In this document: positions 41,245 through 49,675 of the stretch, in pieces
Position numbering within the stretch: the first letter of the stretch is position 1
Layout: each line of letters begins with the position of its first letter
From: Mesorhizobium sp. WSM3862
GTDB lineage: Bacteria > Pseudomonadota > Alphaproteobacteria > Rhizobiales > Rhizobiaceae
DNA: 64,000 nucleotides
NCBI RefSeq assembly: GCF_002294985.1
Contig: NZ_NSGE01000014.1
Span: forward strand, 62,001 to 126,000
Direction: 5' to 3'
Translations under genes and position numbers: made by a program
Notes under the pieces: model-generated
The model's database searches: none
The model's input: only the letters and a program-made list of their open reading frames with translations
Told to the model about the DNA's origin: nothing

Positions 41245-41766
41245 GGGCGGCTGCATCCTCCGGACGGCCGGCCGCAACGCCTCGGGACCCGCTGCGCCGC
41301 CGAGCCTGCCGTATCGCCGCACGTCGCTGGCCTGCGCTGCTCCCATTTTTGCTTTCCCCTTCCCCGCTTTTTTAGAACAGAAAAGCGCCAGCTTTTCTGT
41401 TCTGGACGCTGGATATTTGGACTCTGGATTCTGGCTTATGGATTATGGGGCTTATCCCAGGCCTTACCCCCTGGCTTATCCAAGCGCAGAATTCCATCAA
41501 ACTTCCAAAGGCTTGGGCTACGGGTCCTCAGCATGCCTTTGAAGCGCGTGCGCACGGGCCGGCGATCTCCTGTTGCTGTCTGCCAACAGTGAACAAAATA
41601 GGAACAAAAATGTCAAGCCGGGCACCGCTGACGGGGCGGCGATCGTCGCCTTTGCCGCCGTCGGCTTCCCGATGCCGAGGCGCTTCAAGGAGGCAGGCTG
41701 GCAGCCGCCGGGGTCTGATGGCAGAGAGATGCGGCTGGCCTGCTGCAGCCAGCCGCCGCCGGCGGC
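41245..41766. other. Gene-poor region with a perfect hairpin, low-complexity tract and an SOS-box-like site
   Basis: No convincing gene. AGAACAGAAAAGC (41374-41386) and GCTTTTCTGTTCT (41391-41403) form a perfect 13-base stem with a 4-base loop. It is followed to about 41465 by a degenerate tract of TTATGG/CTGGAT units. GAAC-N7-GAAC at 41591-41605 matches the alphaproteobacterial LexA box, five bases before an ATG, but the frame behind that ATG is not recognisable. Confidence 0.55.
41591..41605 (+). promoter_or_regulatory. Possible LexA (SOS) box
   Basis: Exact GAAC-N7-GAAC, the alphaproteobacterial SOS operator. One or two exact matches are expected by chance in 64 kb at this base composition, and no SOS gene follows, so this is weak. 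Confidence 0.25.
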
Positions 41767-42834
41767 TTATGAACTCTTTGCTGCGGATCCGCTCTCCACA
41801 TCATCCAGCCCCTTGGCCTTGTAGACGACATAGGAGATCGCCCAGGCGGCGATGAAGATGCCGATAATGGCGAAGCCCAGATTGTTGAAATTGTCGTTGA
41901 GCGTGCCGACGCCGTTCCAGAAGCCGCCCGACAGACCGAGCTTGTCACCGATTAGGCCGAGCGCCTCGATGCCGCCGATCAGCACTGCGACAAGGACCGA
42001 CACCAGGGTGATCGTCATGTTGTAGTACAGTTTGCGGATCGGCTTGACGAAGGCCCACTCATAGGCGCCGAGCATCATCACACCATCGGTCGTGTCGACC
42101 AGTGACATGCCGGCCGCGAAAAGCACCGGGAAGACCAGAATGGCTTCGAACGGCACGCCCTTGGCCGCTTGTGCCGCGGACACGCCGAACATGGCGACTT
42201 CGGTCGCGGTGTCGAAACCAAGGCCGAAGAGGAAACCAAGTGGGAACATGTGCCAGCTGCGCGACACCAGCCGGAACATCGGGCGGAAGACGCGGGCCAG
42301 GAAGCCGCGATTGTTGAGCAGCAGGTCCAGATCCTCCTCGACAAACGCCCCACCGGCCCGCACCCGCCGATAGCTTCTGTAGATCGAGAAGAAGATGACG
42401 ATGTTCATCGCCGCGATGGCGAGCAGGAAGAGTGCGGAAACGCCGGTACTGATCGTGCCGCCAATCTCCTGAAGGCTTTGGAAACGGCCGAGCAGGGACG
42501 TTGCCGCCGCGATAGCCGCAGCGACGATGACGACGATCGTCGAATGGCCGAGTGCGAAAAAGAAACCGACGGAGACCGGCCGTTTGCCGTTCTGCATCAG
42601 CTTGCGCGTGACATTGTCGATGGCCGCTATGTGGTCGGCATCGACGGCATGGCGCAAGCCGAGGCCATAAATGACGAGAGCGACGCCAAGCAATGTCGGC
42701 TTGTCGTGGAAGGCGACGAAAGCCCACAGCCACGCCCCGACGTTGAGAATGGCGAGCGCGCCGTAGATTGTTATCAGTCTGGCCTTCAGGTCGGGCGCGC
42801 TTTTGTTCAGCATTTTCGATAGTTGGATCAGCAT
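41767..42834 (-). CDS. NiCoT-family cobalt/nickel transporter
   Basis: A 355-residue inner-membrane permease with about eight helices. The metal-selectivity motif in the second helix is RHAVDADHIAAIDNVTR; the other family signatures are FFALGHSTIVV and GFLFGLGFDTATEVAMFG. Because a cobalamin riboswitch controls it, the physiological metal is very probably cobalt for B12 synthesis. The ATG at 42834 has AAAGGCAG upstream; an in-frame ATG at 42861 is possible. Monocistronic. Confidence 0.94.
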   Translation of the reverse strand: MLIQLSKMLNKSAPDLKARLITIYGALAILNVGAWLWAFVAFHDKPTLLGVALVIYGLGLRHAVDADHIAAIDNVTRKLMQNGKRPVSVGFFFALGHSTIVVIVAAAIAAATSLLGRFQSLQEIGGTISTGVSALFLLAIAAMNIVIFFSIYRSYRRVRAGGAFVEEDLDLLLNNRGFLARVFRPMFRLVSRSWHMFPLGFLFGLGFDTATEVAMFGVSAAQAAKGVPFEAILVFPVLFAAGMSLVDTTDGVMMLGAYEWAFVKPIRKLYYNMTITLVSVLVAVLIGGIEALGLIGDKLGLSGGFWNGVGTLNDNFNNLGFAIIGIFIAAWAISYVVYKAKGLDDVESGSAAKSS

Positions 42835-42942
42835 GGTTCTGCCTTTGACGTTGCCTGTCATCGCAGGGAACTCGCCCCGCCGTCCGGCCAGGCGCGCACA
42901 CCGGATCACCCCGTCCGATGTTCTGCTTTGACGTCCATGATG

Positions 42943-43105
42943 GCAGGTCTCCTGGCTCGCGGATTGCCGCCGCTTTCGCCTTCCCGGCCCATGCAGCCAG
43001 TGGCATCGTGAAAACGGCATGCCGCTTACAGTTGCGGGGGCAGCCACGGCTTTGGATTTCTCCGCACCGCGTTCCCTTTTGATCCCCGAAGGGAACCATC
43101 AGCGC
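42943..43105 (-). ncRNA. Cobalamin (AdoCbl) riboswitch
   Basis: On the minus strand the 5' region before the NiCoT gene holds the conserved elements in order: the B12 box GCCCCCGCAACTGTAAGCGG (about 43025-43044), GCCACTGGC (near 43000), CGGGAAGGCG (near 42980) and GAGCCAGGAGACC (42946-42958), with an additional peripheral hairpin of GGTTCCCTT/AAGGGAAC at the 5' side (43073-43097). B12 binding would shut off cobalt uptake. The spacing to the gene (about 110 bases) leaves room for the expression platform. Confidence 0.93.
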
Positions 43106-43193
43106 GAATTCGCCACACCGCGGTTGGCCAGTCAATCGACAACTCCGACGGCCAGAGGCCCCTCACGCCATCGTGACGAGAGGGCTGCCCCCC

Positions 43194-43601
43194 TCACACC
43201 CCCAGCGTCGGCTCGGTATTCACCTCCAGCGCCTCTTCGGCCTCGTCCTCTTCGTCAAGCACGTCGCCCTTCACCGGCAGCGCCTGGCCGATCCAGATCG
43301 GGTCGATAAGGTGGTCACGCTTGGGGTTGGTGGTGTTGGGATGGATGAGGATGCTTAGGCCGCCATGGTTCAGCATCAGCCAGGGAACCAGCGTGGCAAA
43401 GATCTCGGTGGCGAAGGAGACCTGGTACATGGCCTGCTGGTGCGGGCCGACCGGCTCGTCGCGCCAGTTGCCGAGGCGCACGCGAAAGCGCTCTGCGATG
43501 CGCTGGCGCAGCCATTCGGCATGCCGCCGCTCGGCCTCTCCGCCGTAGTAGATATGGGCGTGATAGCTGGCGATCTCGGCGATCGGCCTGACTTCGTTCA
43601 T
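43194..43601 (-). CDS. DOPA 4,5-dioxygenase family protein
   Basis: A 135-residue cytoplasmic protein matching the DOPA-dioxygenase family: ASYHAHIYYGGEAERRHAEWL, EPVGPHQQAMYQVSF, and NHGGLSILIHPNTTNPKRDH. The conserved His residues (in HAHIYY, GPH, NHGG and ILIHPNT) would bind iron. In fungi and plants these cleave DOPA; bacterial members are widely conserved but with unknown natural substrate. AAGGGAAG precedes the ATG. The last 15 residues are acidic (DEEDEAEEALEVNTE). Starts just downstream of the palindromic repeat at 43722. Confidence 0.87.
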   Translation of the reverse strand: MNEVRPIAEIASYHAHIYYGGEAERRHAEWLRQRIAERFRVRLGNWRDEPVGPHQQAMYQVSFATEIFATLVPWLMLNHGGLSILIHPNTTNPKRDHLIDPIWIGQALPVKGDVLDEEDEAEEALEVNTEPTLGV

Positions 43602-43721
43602 CGCGATGCTTCCCTTCGATGATTTTTTGCGCCCGGCGGAACTCTAGCCGAAGCGCGGGCGCCTTGTCTGCAGCCGGCCGCGGTCTGCGCCTGCGGTCGG
43701 CAGGGTTGTCGGATATGGCGC

Positions 43722-43775
43722 TCCCTTGCTCGGCTTTGCCGGGCCATCTCTTCGCCACCTTGTGGGGGCGAGGAA
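43722..43775. repeat. Palindromic-type intergenic repeat
   Basis: Contains GCTCGGCTTTGCCGGGCC and CGCCACCTTGTGGGGGCGAGGAATT. The part CGCCccTTGcGGGGGCGAGGAA is shared with the repeats at 63434-63615, so these form one family. Confidence 0.5.
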
Positions 43776-43836
43776 TTGCCAAACCGCCGAGGTTGCAACC
43801 GGCAGGAAGGATGGCAACAGCCGTTCTGCCTTTGCC

Positions 43837-44562
43837 CTAAATCACCGCGGTGACCGTGCCCTTCGCATTTAGGCGGCAGCCGACTTTCGCCTGCCTCACT
43901 TCGATGCCGCCTCGCCTGTCATAGTCTATGCGCACCTCGATCGGCGCGTTGAGCCCGCTTCGGCGTTGACGCAAGGGGCCGGCGCTGACCGTGTAAACAC
44001 GCACGGCGCCGAGGGGCTTGGCGGCCGCCGTGATCGCGGCGCGACAGGCGCGCACCACGGCGGCCGGCGTGCCCCGTATCGCCTTCGGAGGTGACAGCGG
44101 CGCGATGCGATAGCCTTTGGTGCCCCGCCGGAGGTCGCCGCCGGCGGATCTGGAGGGCCTCAGCACTGGAGGCAGCACAATGGTCTGCGTCGCGCTCTTG
44201 GCCAAAGCAGGGGCTGTCGGCACCGGGGCCGGGTTCTGCGCAGAGGCAGCCGATCCGCTGACGGCGGAAGGATCGTCGCCCGCGGCGGCGGCGCCCACGC
44301 TTGTCGACACGCCTGTGCTGGTGCTGCCCAGATTGCCGCCGGCATTGACGCCGAGCGATCCGCCGCCGGTCGATGCGCCGACGTTTGCGCCGCCGACACC
44401 GTCGGCACTGGCGCCCACGCCCGCCGACACGCCTTGCGAACCGGCGCCCAACCCGGCGCCCACGCCGATGCCGCCGACCTTGCCGCCCACGCCGACGTCA
44501 AGCGCCGAGGCAGGCCCGATCGGGATGGCGATCGCCAGTGCGGCTGCTAGGTATTTTTTCAT
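43837..44562 (-). CDS. Secreted glycine-rich protein of unknown function
   Basis: A 241-residue protein. A signal peptide (MKKYLAAALAIAIPIGPASA) is followed by about 75 residues of Gly/Ala/Ser-rich degenerate repeats (GVGGKVGGIGVGAGLGAGSQ and so on, with GVxAG and GGGSLGVNAGG units), a Pro/Ala linker, and a basic C-terminal domain (about 145-241) with one Cys pair (ACRAA and VGCRLNA). The C-terminal part (PIEVRIDYDRRGGIEVRQAKVGCRLNAKG) looks folded. It may be a cell-surface or matrix protein; function unknown. Confidence 0.8.
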   Translation of the reverse strand: MKKYLAAALAIAIPIGPASALDVGVGGKVGGIGVGAGLGAGSQGVSAGVGASADGVGGANVGASTGGGSLGVNAGGNLGSTSTGVSTSVGAAAAGDDPSAVSGSAASAQNPAPVPTAPALAKSATQTIVLPPVLRPSRSAGGDLRRGTKGYRIAPLSPPKAIRGTPAAVVRACRAAITAAAKPLGAVRVYTVSAGPLRQRRSGLNAPIEVRIDYDRRGGIEVRQAKVGCRLNAKGTVTAVI

Positions 44563-45010
44563 GGCCAGACCTTTGTTCCAAGGCCAACCCTGTGTGGCTC
44601 CTCATCGAGCGTCCGCTCGACAGCGGTCTGCGAAGCCTTCGTCGCGCGAATGCGTGCCGAGCGATGGCGACTTCTCGCCCTGCCAGGCATCGGCCTCGGC
44701 GGTGACCGGCGCGGCTGGAGGCCGCTCGAAAGACGGATGATAGAAAAGCGGTCTCGGCAACGCCAAGCACTGAAAAAGGCTTAGGACTTCTCCTTTCAAC
44801 TTAGCTGTCGACAGCAGGGCAAGTTTGAGCTCGCCTACGCGCTGCTAACGGGTAACTTTCAAATTAGTTTCAACTAAAATGCAACAGAACAAGGACACCA
44901 CCGTGCCAGCGCCGGTTGCTGATGCCGACGCCGGGCTCTCGTCGAAATGGCCGTCTCGGCTTCGCCGGGCCAATTCTCCCCCACTGGCGTGCGCCGGCCT
45001 GGAGGCTTGA
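44563..45010. other. Intergenic region containing a palindromic repeat
   Basis: Holds the promoter of the glycine-rich protein gene and, at about 44945-44990, a repeat-like segment (CTCGGCTTCGCCGGGCCAATTCTCCCCC in parts) related to the dispersed palindromes. No gene seen. Confidence 0.45.
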
Positions 45011-45244
45011 GAGTCGCCCAGGGCGGCAAGGCGCCCGCGCTACCGGCTCGAAGCCGCAACGCTCGTCGCGCTGGCCGACAAGGACGCGGTGCTGGTCGGC
45101 CAGGCCGACCTGTTGCGATCGATGGTCGAGGGTGCGGCCGGCGATGCGATCCTGGCCAACAAGCGCGAGATCGAGACCGGCATCGCCGCCATCAGCGCCA
45201 CATTGCGCGACAGGCAAATCGTTCCTGCTGTGAGGGCCGGCTAG
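45011..45244 (+). pseudogene. Orphan C-terminal gene fragment
   Basis: The frame is open from 45011 (a stop lies at 45008) and ends at TAG 45242-45244. It reads RLEAATLVALADKDAVLVGQ, then ADLLRSMVEGAAGDAILANK and EIETGIAAISATLRDRQ, with amphipathic-helix character and coding-like composition, but has no ATG and no ribosome site and abuts a palindromic repeat upstream. It looks like the tail of a gene whose front was lost. No family recognised. Confidence 0.45.
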
Positions 45245-45262
45245 GCCTTGCCCTGGAGCGCC

Positions 45263-46237
45263 TCACGCCTTTTGACTGGTGAGGCGCTCGAGCGCATCGA
45301 CGATCAGGTCGCAGAATTTCGCATGGTCGAGCTTCATCGCCACGGTATGGCGGAAATCGACCTGCTCGCTCGCCGTGCCGCCGAAATGGCGCATGCCGCC
45401 CAGCTTCTCGAAATTGCAGACCGTCATGCCCTTGGTCCACCGTCCGGCAAGCTCGACGCGGATATCGGCCTTCTCGGTGGTGAAGACGCCTGCGTCGATC
45501 ATCGCCGCCACGCAGCAGGCGTCATGGACGGCGGGATAGGCTATCTGCAGCAGGCCGCCATGCGTGGTCGCAATGAATTCCCAGATGTCGAGGATGAATT
45601 TGGCGAGCGGCCCGCCGACGGCGCGCACCCTGTCCTGCAGGTCGGGGGTGGCCAAGGCCTGGTGCGTGAGGTCAAGCCCCACCATGGCGACGTCCCAAGC
45701 GGCGCGGAACACCACGTCTGCGGCCTCCGGGTCGGCATAGACGTTGAACTCGGCCGCCGGCGTGATGTTGCCGCGCGTGAAACTTCCGCCCATCGCGACG
45801 ACCCGCTTCACCCGCTCGACGATGCGTGGCTCCTTGCGCACGGCTAGAGCGATGTTGGTGTAGGGCCCGACCGGCACCAGCGTGACGGTTTTCGGCTCAT
45901 GCGCCATCACCGTCTCGATGATGAAGTCGACGGCATGGCGCTTGTCGAGCTCGAACGAGGCGGGCGGCAGCTCCGGGCCATCGAGCCCGGTCTCGCCGTG
46001 GATCTCGACGGCCAGCACCTGGTCGATGATCAGCGGGCCGGGAGAGCCTTTCGCCACCGGCACCTTTATGCCGTAGGCCGTGCATACGGAGAGCGCATTG
46101 CGCGTGGTGTTCTCGACATTGTGGTTGCCCGAAACCGTGGTGATGCCGAGAAGGTCGATGTTCGGGTTGCCGGCCGCAAGCAGGATGGCGATGGCATCGT
46201 CGTGCCCCGGATCGCAGTCGAGGATGATCTTTTCCAT
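45263..46237 (-). CDS. Inosine/uridine-preferring nucleoside hydrolase
   Basis: A 324-residue enzyme that cleaves the N-glycosidic bond of ribonucleosides. The Ca2+/ribose-binding motif DCDPGHDDAIAILLAAG is at residues 7-23; VPVGPYTNIALAVRKEP, AMGGSFTRGNITPAAEFNVYADPEAA and the His of AVHDACCVAAMI complete the active site. It resembles pyrimidine-type RihA/RihB/IunH enzymes. A GGGAGAGG site lies upstream of the ATG. It is a single gene, convergent with the fragment at 45011. Confidence 0.93.
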   Translation of the reverse strand: MEKIILDCDPGHDDAIAILLAAGNPNIDLLGITTVSGNHNVENTTRNALSVCTAYGIKVPVAKGSPGPLIIDQVLAVEIHGETGLDGPELPPASFELDKRHAVDFIIETVMAHEPKTVTLVPVGPYTNIALAVRKEPRIVERVKRVVAMGGSFTRGNITPAAEFNVYADPEAADVVFRAAWDVAMVGLDLTHQALATPDLQDRVRAVGGPLAKFILDIWEFIATTHGGLLQIAYPAVHDACCVAAMIDAGVFTTEKADIRVELAGRWTKGMTVCNFEKLGGMRHFGGTASEQVDFRHTVAMKLDHAKFCDLIVDALERLTSQKA

Positions 46238-46375
46238 GGGGGTCGCCTCTCCCTGGCCTGCGGCGATTACAGACCTGGGCCTCTGGTGGCGTCAAGGTTG
46301 CCGCCTGGCCGAAGCGCTACCTAGCGGTCGGTCGCCACAACGGACGCTCTTGCCGCCCTGCCCTTAATGCCGCCC

Positions 46376-48490
46376 TCAGCGCGCCTGGCCGCCTCTCGCC
46401 CCGCTCCCCCACAGCGCCCGCGCGAACACGTTGCGCTTGCCCCTGCGCGGCGCCAGCTCCACATCGCTGACCAGCTTCGCGCCGCCCTCGCGCCGCTCCA
46501 GCGTGATCTTGCGGCTGTGGAAGGCTTCCAGCTCGGCGCGGTGGGCGACGCTGATGACGGTGACGTTCGGCAAAGCCTGGATCACCGTCTGCATCATCTT
46601 GTCCTGGCTCTTCTCGTCGAGCGCCGAGGTCGCCTCGTCCAGCACGACGATGTCTGGCTCGTGCAGCAGCAGGCGCGCGAAGGCGAGGCGCTGCTTTTCG
46701 CCGCCGGAGAGCGTCTGGTCCCACGGCGCCTCTTCCTCGATCCTGTCCCGCAGGTAGCCGAGGCCGACCTTGTCGAGGGCGGCGTCGATCTCGTCCACCG
46801 TCCATTTGTCGGCGGCGGCCGGATAGGCGACCGCGCGCCGCAGCGTGCCGGTCGGGATGTAGGGGCGTTGCGGCAACATGAACAGCCGCTTGCCGGCATG
46901 GAAATTGACGCTGCCGCCGCCCCAGGGCCACAGGCCCGCGACGGCCCGCACCAGCGTCGACTTGCCGGTGCCGGATTCGCCGGCGACCAGCACCCGCTCG
47001 CCCGGGTTGATCTCGACCTTCGTCTCCTTGACCACGCCGGTGCCGTCGTTGAGGGTGACGGAGAGATCGTCCAGGCTGAGCATCGCGCCGTTTTGCGTCT
47101 CGCCGCGCCGGATGCGCCCGAAGGCCTCGCTCTCTTCGGCGCGCTCCAGCCCGTCGAGCGACATCATCAGCGAAGCGACGCGGCGCGCCGAGGCGTTCCA
47201 ATCGGCCAGGCGCGGATAATTGTCGACCAGCCAGCCGAACGCGCCTTGCACGATGGCAAAGGCGGAGGCCGCCTGCATGACCTGGCCGAGCGACATCGAG
47301 CCTTCGAGGAATTTCGGCGCGCAGAGCAGCACCGGCACCACCGGCGCGAACAGCATCGACCCTTGCGAGACAATCGCGGTGCGCATGTGCTGTCCGGTCA
47401 GCAGCGCCCATTGCCTCAGCACATGGCCGAAATTCCGGTCGATTCCGCTGCGCTCCTCCGCCTCGCCGCCGAGCAGCGCGATGCTTTCGCCGTTTTCGCG
47501 GACGCGCGTCAGCGTATAGCGGAATTCGGCTTCCGCCTGGTTCTTCCGCTCCGAAAGCTGCACGAAATGGCGGCCGATGACCACCATCGAGGTCGAGGTG
47601 ATGGCGGCATAGATGACCGCGGTGACGACGAGGAAGCCGGGGATGGTGATGCTCTCGCGGCCGAGCGGCAAGGTGAGCGCGCCGCCGATGGTCCACAGCA
47701 CGACGATAAAGGTCGAGGCCGCCAGAAAGGCGTTGAGGACGCCGGAGATGAAATCGACGGGGGACTCGGTGGCGATGCGCAGATCTTCGGTGAGACGGGC
47801 TTCGGGGTTCGAGTGGTCGCCGGCGACGAGGTTGAGCTGATAGTAGCGGCCGCTGGCCAGCCAGCGCGCGATGACAGATGTGGTGAGCCAGGAGCGCCAG
47901 CGGCGCTGGATCGTCATACGCAGATAGACCTGAACGACGACGAGGCTGGCGCTTCCGGCAACCAGCGGCACGAAGACGGCGCTCAGCATATAGACGGTGT
48001 GGACATTGCGCTGCTCGATGGCGTCGAAGAAGGCGCGGTTCCAGACATTGATGCCATACTGGAAGCCGACATTGACGCAGATCAGCACCAGCAGCCCAAT
48101 CGTAAACGGCCAGGCGAGCTTGTCGCCATTCCGGCCCCAGTAGCCGCGCCCGCTGATCCAGAACCGCCTAAAAAGGTACTTCCTACGCGCCTGCTCGGCC
48201 TCCTCGGGCGTCAGCTTCGGACCGGGCTCGACGGATTCCGGCGGCGGCGGCGCCGGTTCGCCGACGGCCTCTGGCGTGGCTTCGGCCGGCTCCTCGTGCT
48301 CGGGCGATTGCTTCGGGTGCGAACTCTCTTCGCGGGGTCTTTCCGGGTGCAAGCTTTCCGGCGGCGACTTTTCCGGCCGCGTCTTGCCCGGGGGTGCCTT
48401 CGCTGCGCCCGTCTTTGCGGGGCGCGACTTCCCGGCACCGCGCGGCTGGGCGCCGTCGGCCGATCTTGGCTTGAGCTTTGCTTCGGACAT
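46376..48490 (-). CDS. ABC transporter, fused membrane and ATPase domains (SbmA/YddA type)
   Basis: A 704-residue half-transporter of the ABC_membrane_2 group (YddA, BacA/SbmA and eukaryotic ABCD relatives). Residues 1-95 are a Pro/Lys/Glu-rich, surely unstructured extension; 125-420 hold about six membrane segments (WPFTIGLLVLICVNVGFQYG, EARLTEDLRIATESPVDFISG); the ATPase shows Walker A AGESGTGKST, signature LSGGEKQRLAFARLLL and Walker B IVVLDEATSALDE. The transported compound is unknown; relatives move peptides, cofactors or fatty acyl-CoAs. Start taken at ATG 48490. The C-terminus is Arg-rich. Confidence 0.9.
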   Translation of the reverse strand: MSEAKLKPRSADGAQPRGAGKSRPAKTGAAKAPPGKTRPEKSPPESLHPERPREESSHPKQSPEHEEPAEATPEAVGEPAPPPPESVEPGPKLTPEEAEQARRKYLFRRFWISGRGYWGRNGDKLAWPFTIGLLVLICVNVGFQYGINVWNRAFFDAIEQRNVHTVYMLSAVFVPLVAGSASLVVVQVYLRMTIQRRWRSWLTTSVIARWLASGRYYQLNLVAGDHSNPEARLTEDLRIATESPVDFISGVLNAFLAASTFIVVLWTIGGALTLPLGRESITIPGFLVVTAVIYAAITSTSMVVIGRHFVQLSERKNQAEAEFRYTLTRVRENGESIALLGGEAEERSGIDRNFGHVLRQWALLTGQHMRTAIVSQGSMLFAPVVPVLLCAPKFLEGSMSLGQVMQAASAFAIVQGAFGWLVDNYPRLADWNASARRVASLMMSLDGLERAEESEAFGRIRRGETQNGAMLSLDDLSVTLNDGTGVVKETKVEINPGERVLVAGESGTGKSTLVRAVAGLWPWGGGSVNFHAGKRLFMLPQRPYIPTGTLRRAVAYPAAADKWTVDEIDAALDKVGLGYLRDRIEEEAPWDQTLSGGEKQRLAFARLLLHEPDIVVLDEATSALDEKSQDKMMQTVIQALPNVTVISVAHRAELEAFHSRKITLERREGGAKLVSDVELAPRRGKRNVFARALWGSGARGGQAR

Positions 48491-48572
48491 CAGCCGACAA
48501 CGGCTCAAAAATCAGAAGGTTTCACGATCCCGGCGAGAGATGTTGCCTGCCCGCTCGGGCCTCGACCTCACC

Positions 48573-49226
48573 TCACCCGGCAAAACCCCGCCGCGCGGCG
48601 GCCATGCCTTCCCACATCAGCTTGATCCCGAGCGCGCCGACCACGGCGCCGGCGGCGCGGTCGATCCAGTGCTTGGTGCCGAGATAGGCGGCGCGCGGCC
48701 GGCTGGAGGAAAAGGCGAAGGCGACGACCGCGTACCAGACGAATTCGTTGAGGAAAAGCAGCGGCGGCAGGACCAAGAGCATCCAGAGCGGCGGCGAGGC
48801 CGGCAGCATGGCCGCGAACATCGAGGCGTAGAAGATCGCCGTCTTCGGATTGGCGAGCTGGACCAGAAGCGCGCGCCGCAGCGCCCGCCAGAACGAGCCC
48901 GCGCGCGCCGAGGCATCGTTCGCGATCTCGATCGGCTGATGAGCGCCGCGCCAGATCTTTATGCCGATCCACAGCAGATAGGCGCCGCCGGCGACGCGCA
49001 GGAAAATGTCCAGCCAGGCGACCTGGACGAGCAGCGCGGTCAGGCCCGCGACCGCGATGATGGCGAAGATGAAGCCGCCGATGCCCATGCCGATCGCCGC
49101 CGCCAGGCCATCCGTGCGCTCGCCAGCCACCGCGATGCGCGAGACGACGACGAAGCTCGGCCCCGGGCTCATCGCCCCCAGCAGGAAAACGCCAAGGATG
49201 GAAAGGATGGTTGCAATCTCGGACAA
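48573..49226 (-). CDS. LysE/RhtB-family exporter
   Basis: A 217-residue membrane protein with six hydrophobic segments. Signatures: LGVFLLGAMSPGPSFVVVSRIAV (SPGP turn), GAYLLWIGIKIWRG and LVQLANPKTAIFYASMFAAMLP. Probably exports an amino acid. Start taken at the TTG at 49226, which lies six bases after GGAGG; the longer frame to TTG 49250 would begin upstream of that site. Second LysE homologue in the window; it shares little sequence with the one at 139. Confidence 0.87.
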   Translation of the reverse strand: MSEIATILSILGVFLLGAMSPGPSFVVVSRIAVAGERTDGLAAAIGMGIGGFIFAIIAVAGLTALLVQVAWLDIFLRVAGGAYLLWIGIKIWRGAHQPIEIANDASARAGSFWRALRRALLVQLANPKTAIFYASMFAAMLPASPPLWMLLVLPPLLFLNEFVWYAVVAFAFSSSRPRAAYLGTKHWIDRAAGAVVGALGIKLMWEGMAAARRGFAG

Positions 49227-49498
49227 GGCTTCCTCCGCAGGCGGCTGCAATTCCCTGCGCAGTACAATGCACGCGCCGCGCGCCTTGTCACCATCCTGGC
49301 GGGCGATCGGCGAGCGCGAGCATGCCCAGACGGCGTCTGGTCAGGCAGGAGCCGCGCCCTATGTCTTCCGCGGCCCGCCCAGCCATCGGGCAAAACACCG
49401 CCTTTTGCGGAACAAGCGGCAACTGCTTGGGTTGGCAGCCGTGTTCAGCAGTCGTACGGTATATGGCGGAAGTGCCTCTGCACACGGGGAGACTTCAG

Positions 49499-49666
49499 AT
49501 GAAAGCTGCCGCAGAACGCGACCCTCGCAGGCGCGAGCTTTTGAAGGATCACGGCCCAGCCGGACTGGCCGCGAAGTCTGGTTCCGGCCGCGCCGCGGCC
49601 CAGCGGCGTCGACGACGCGCCGCCCACAGTCAAGACGTCCCGCCGATCCGTTCGCGCCAAGCATGA
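49499..49666 (+). CDS. Possible small basic protein upstream of cyoA
   Basis: A 55-codon reading frame with GGGGAGAC seven bases before its ATG. The predicted product is Arg/Ala-rich (RDPRRRELLKDHGPAGLAA), ending nine bases before the cyoA start. The opening resembles the MxxxERDPRRRELLK heads of small rhizobial proteins only vaguely. It could be a leader peptide for cyo or chance. Confidence 0.35.
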   Translation: MKAAAERDPRRRELLKDHGPAGLAAKSGSGRAAAQRRRRRAAHSQDVPPIRSRQA

Positions 49667-49675
49667 TCCGTTCCA

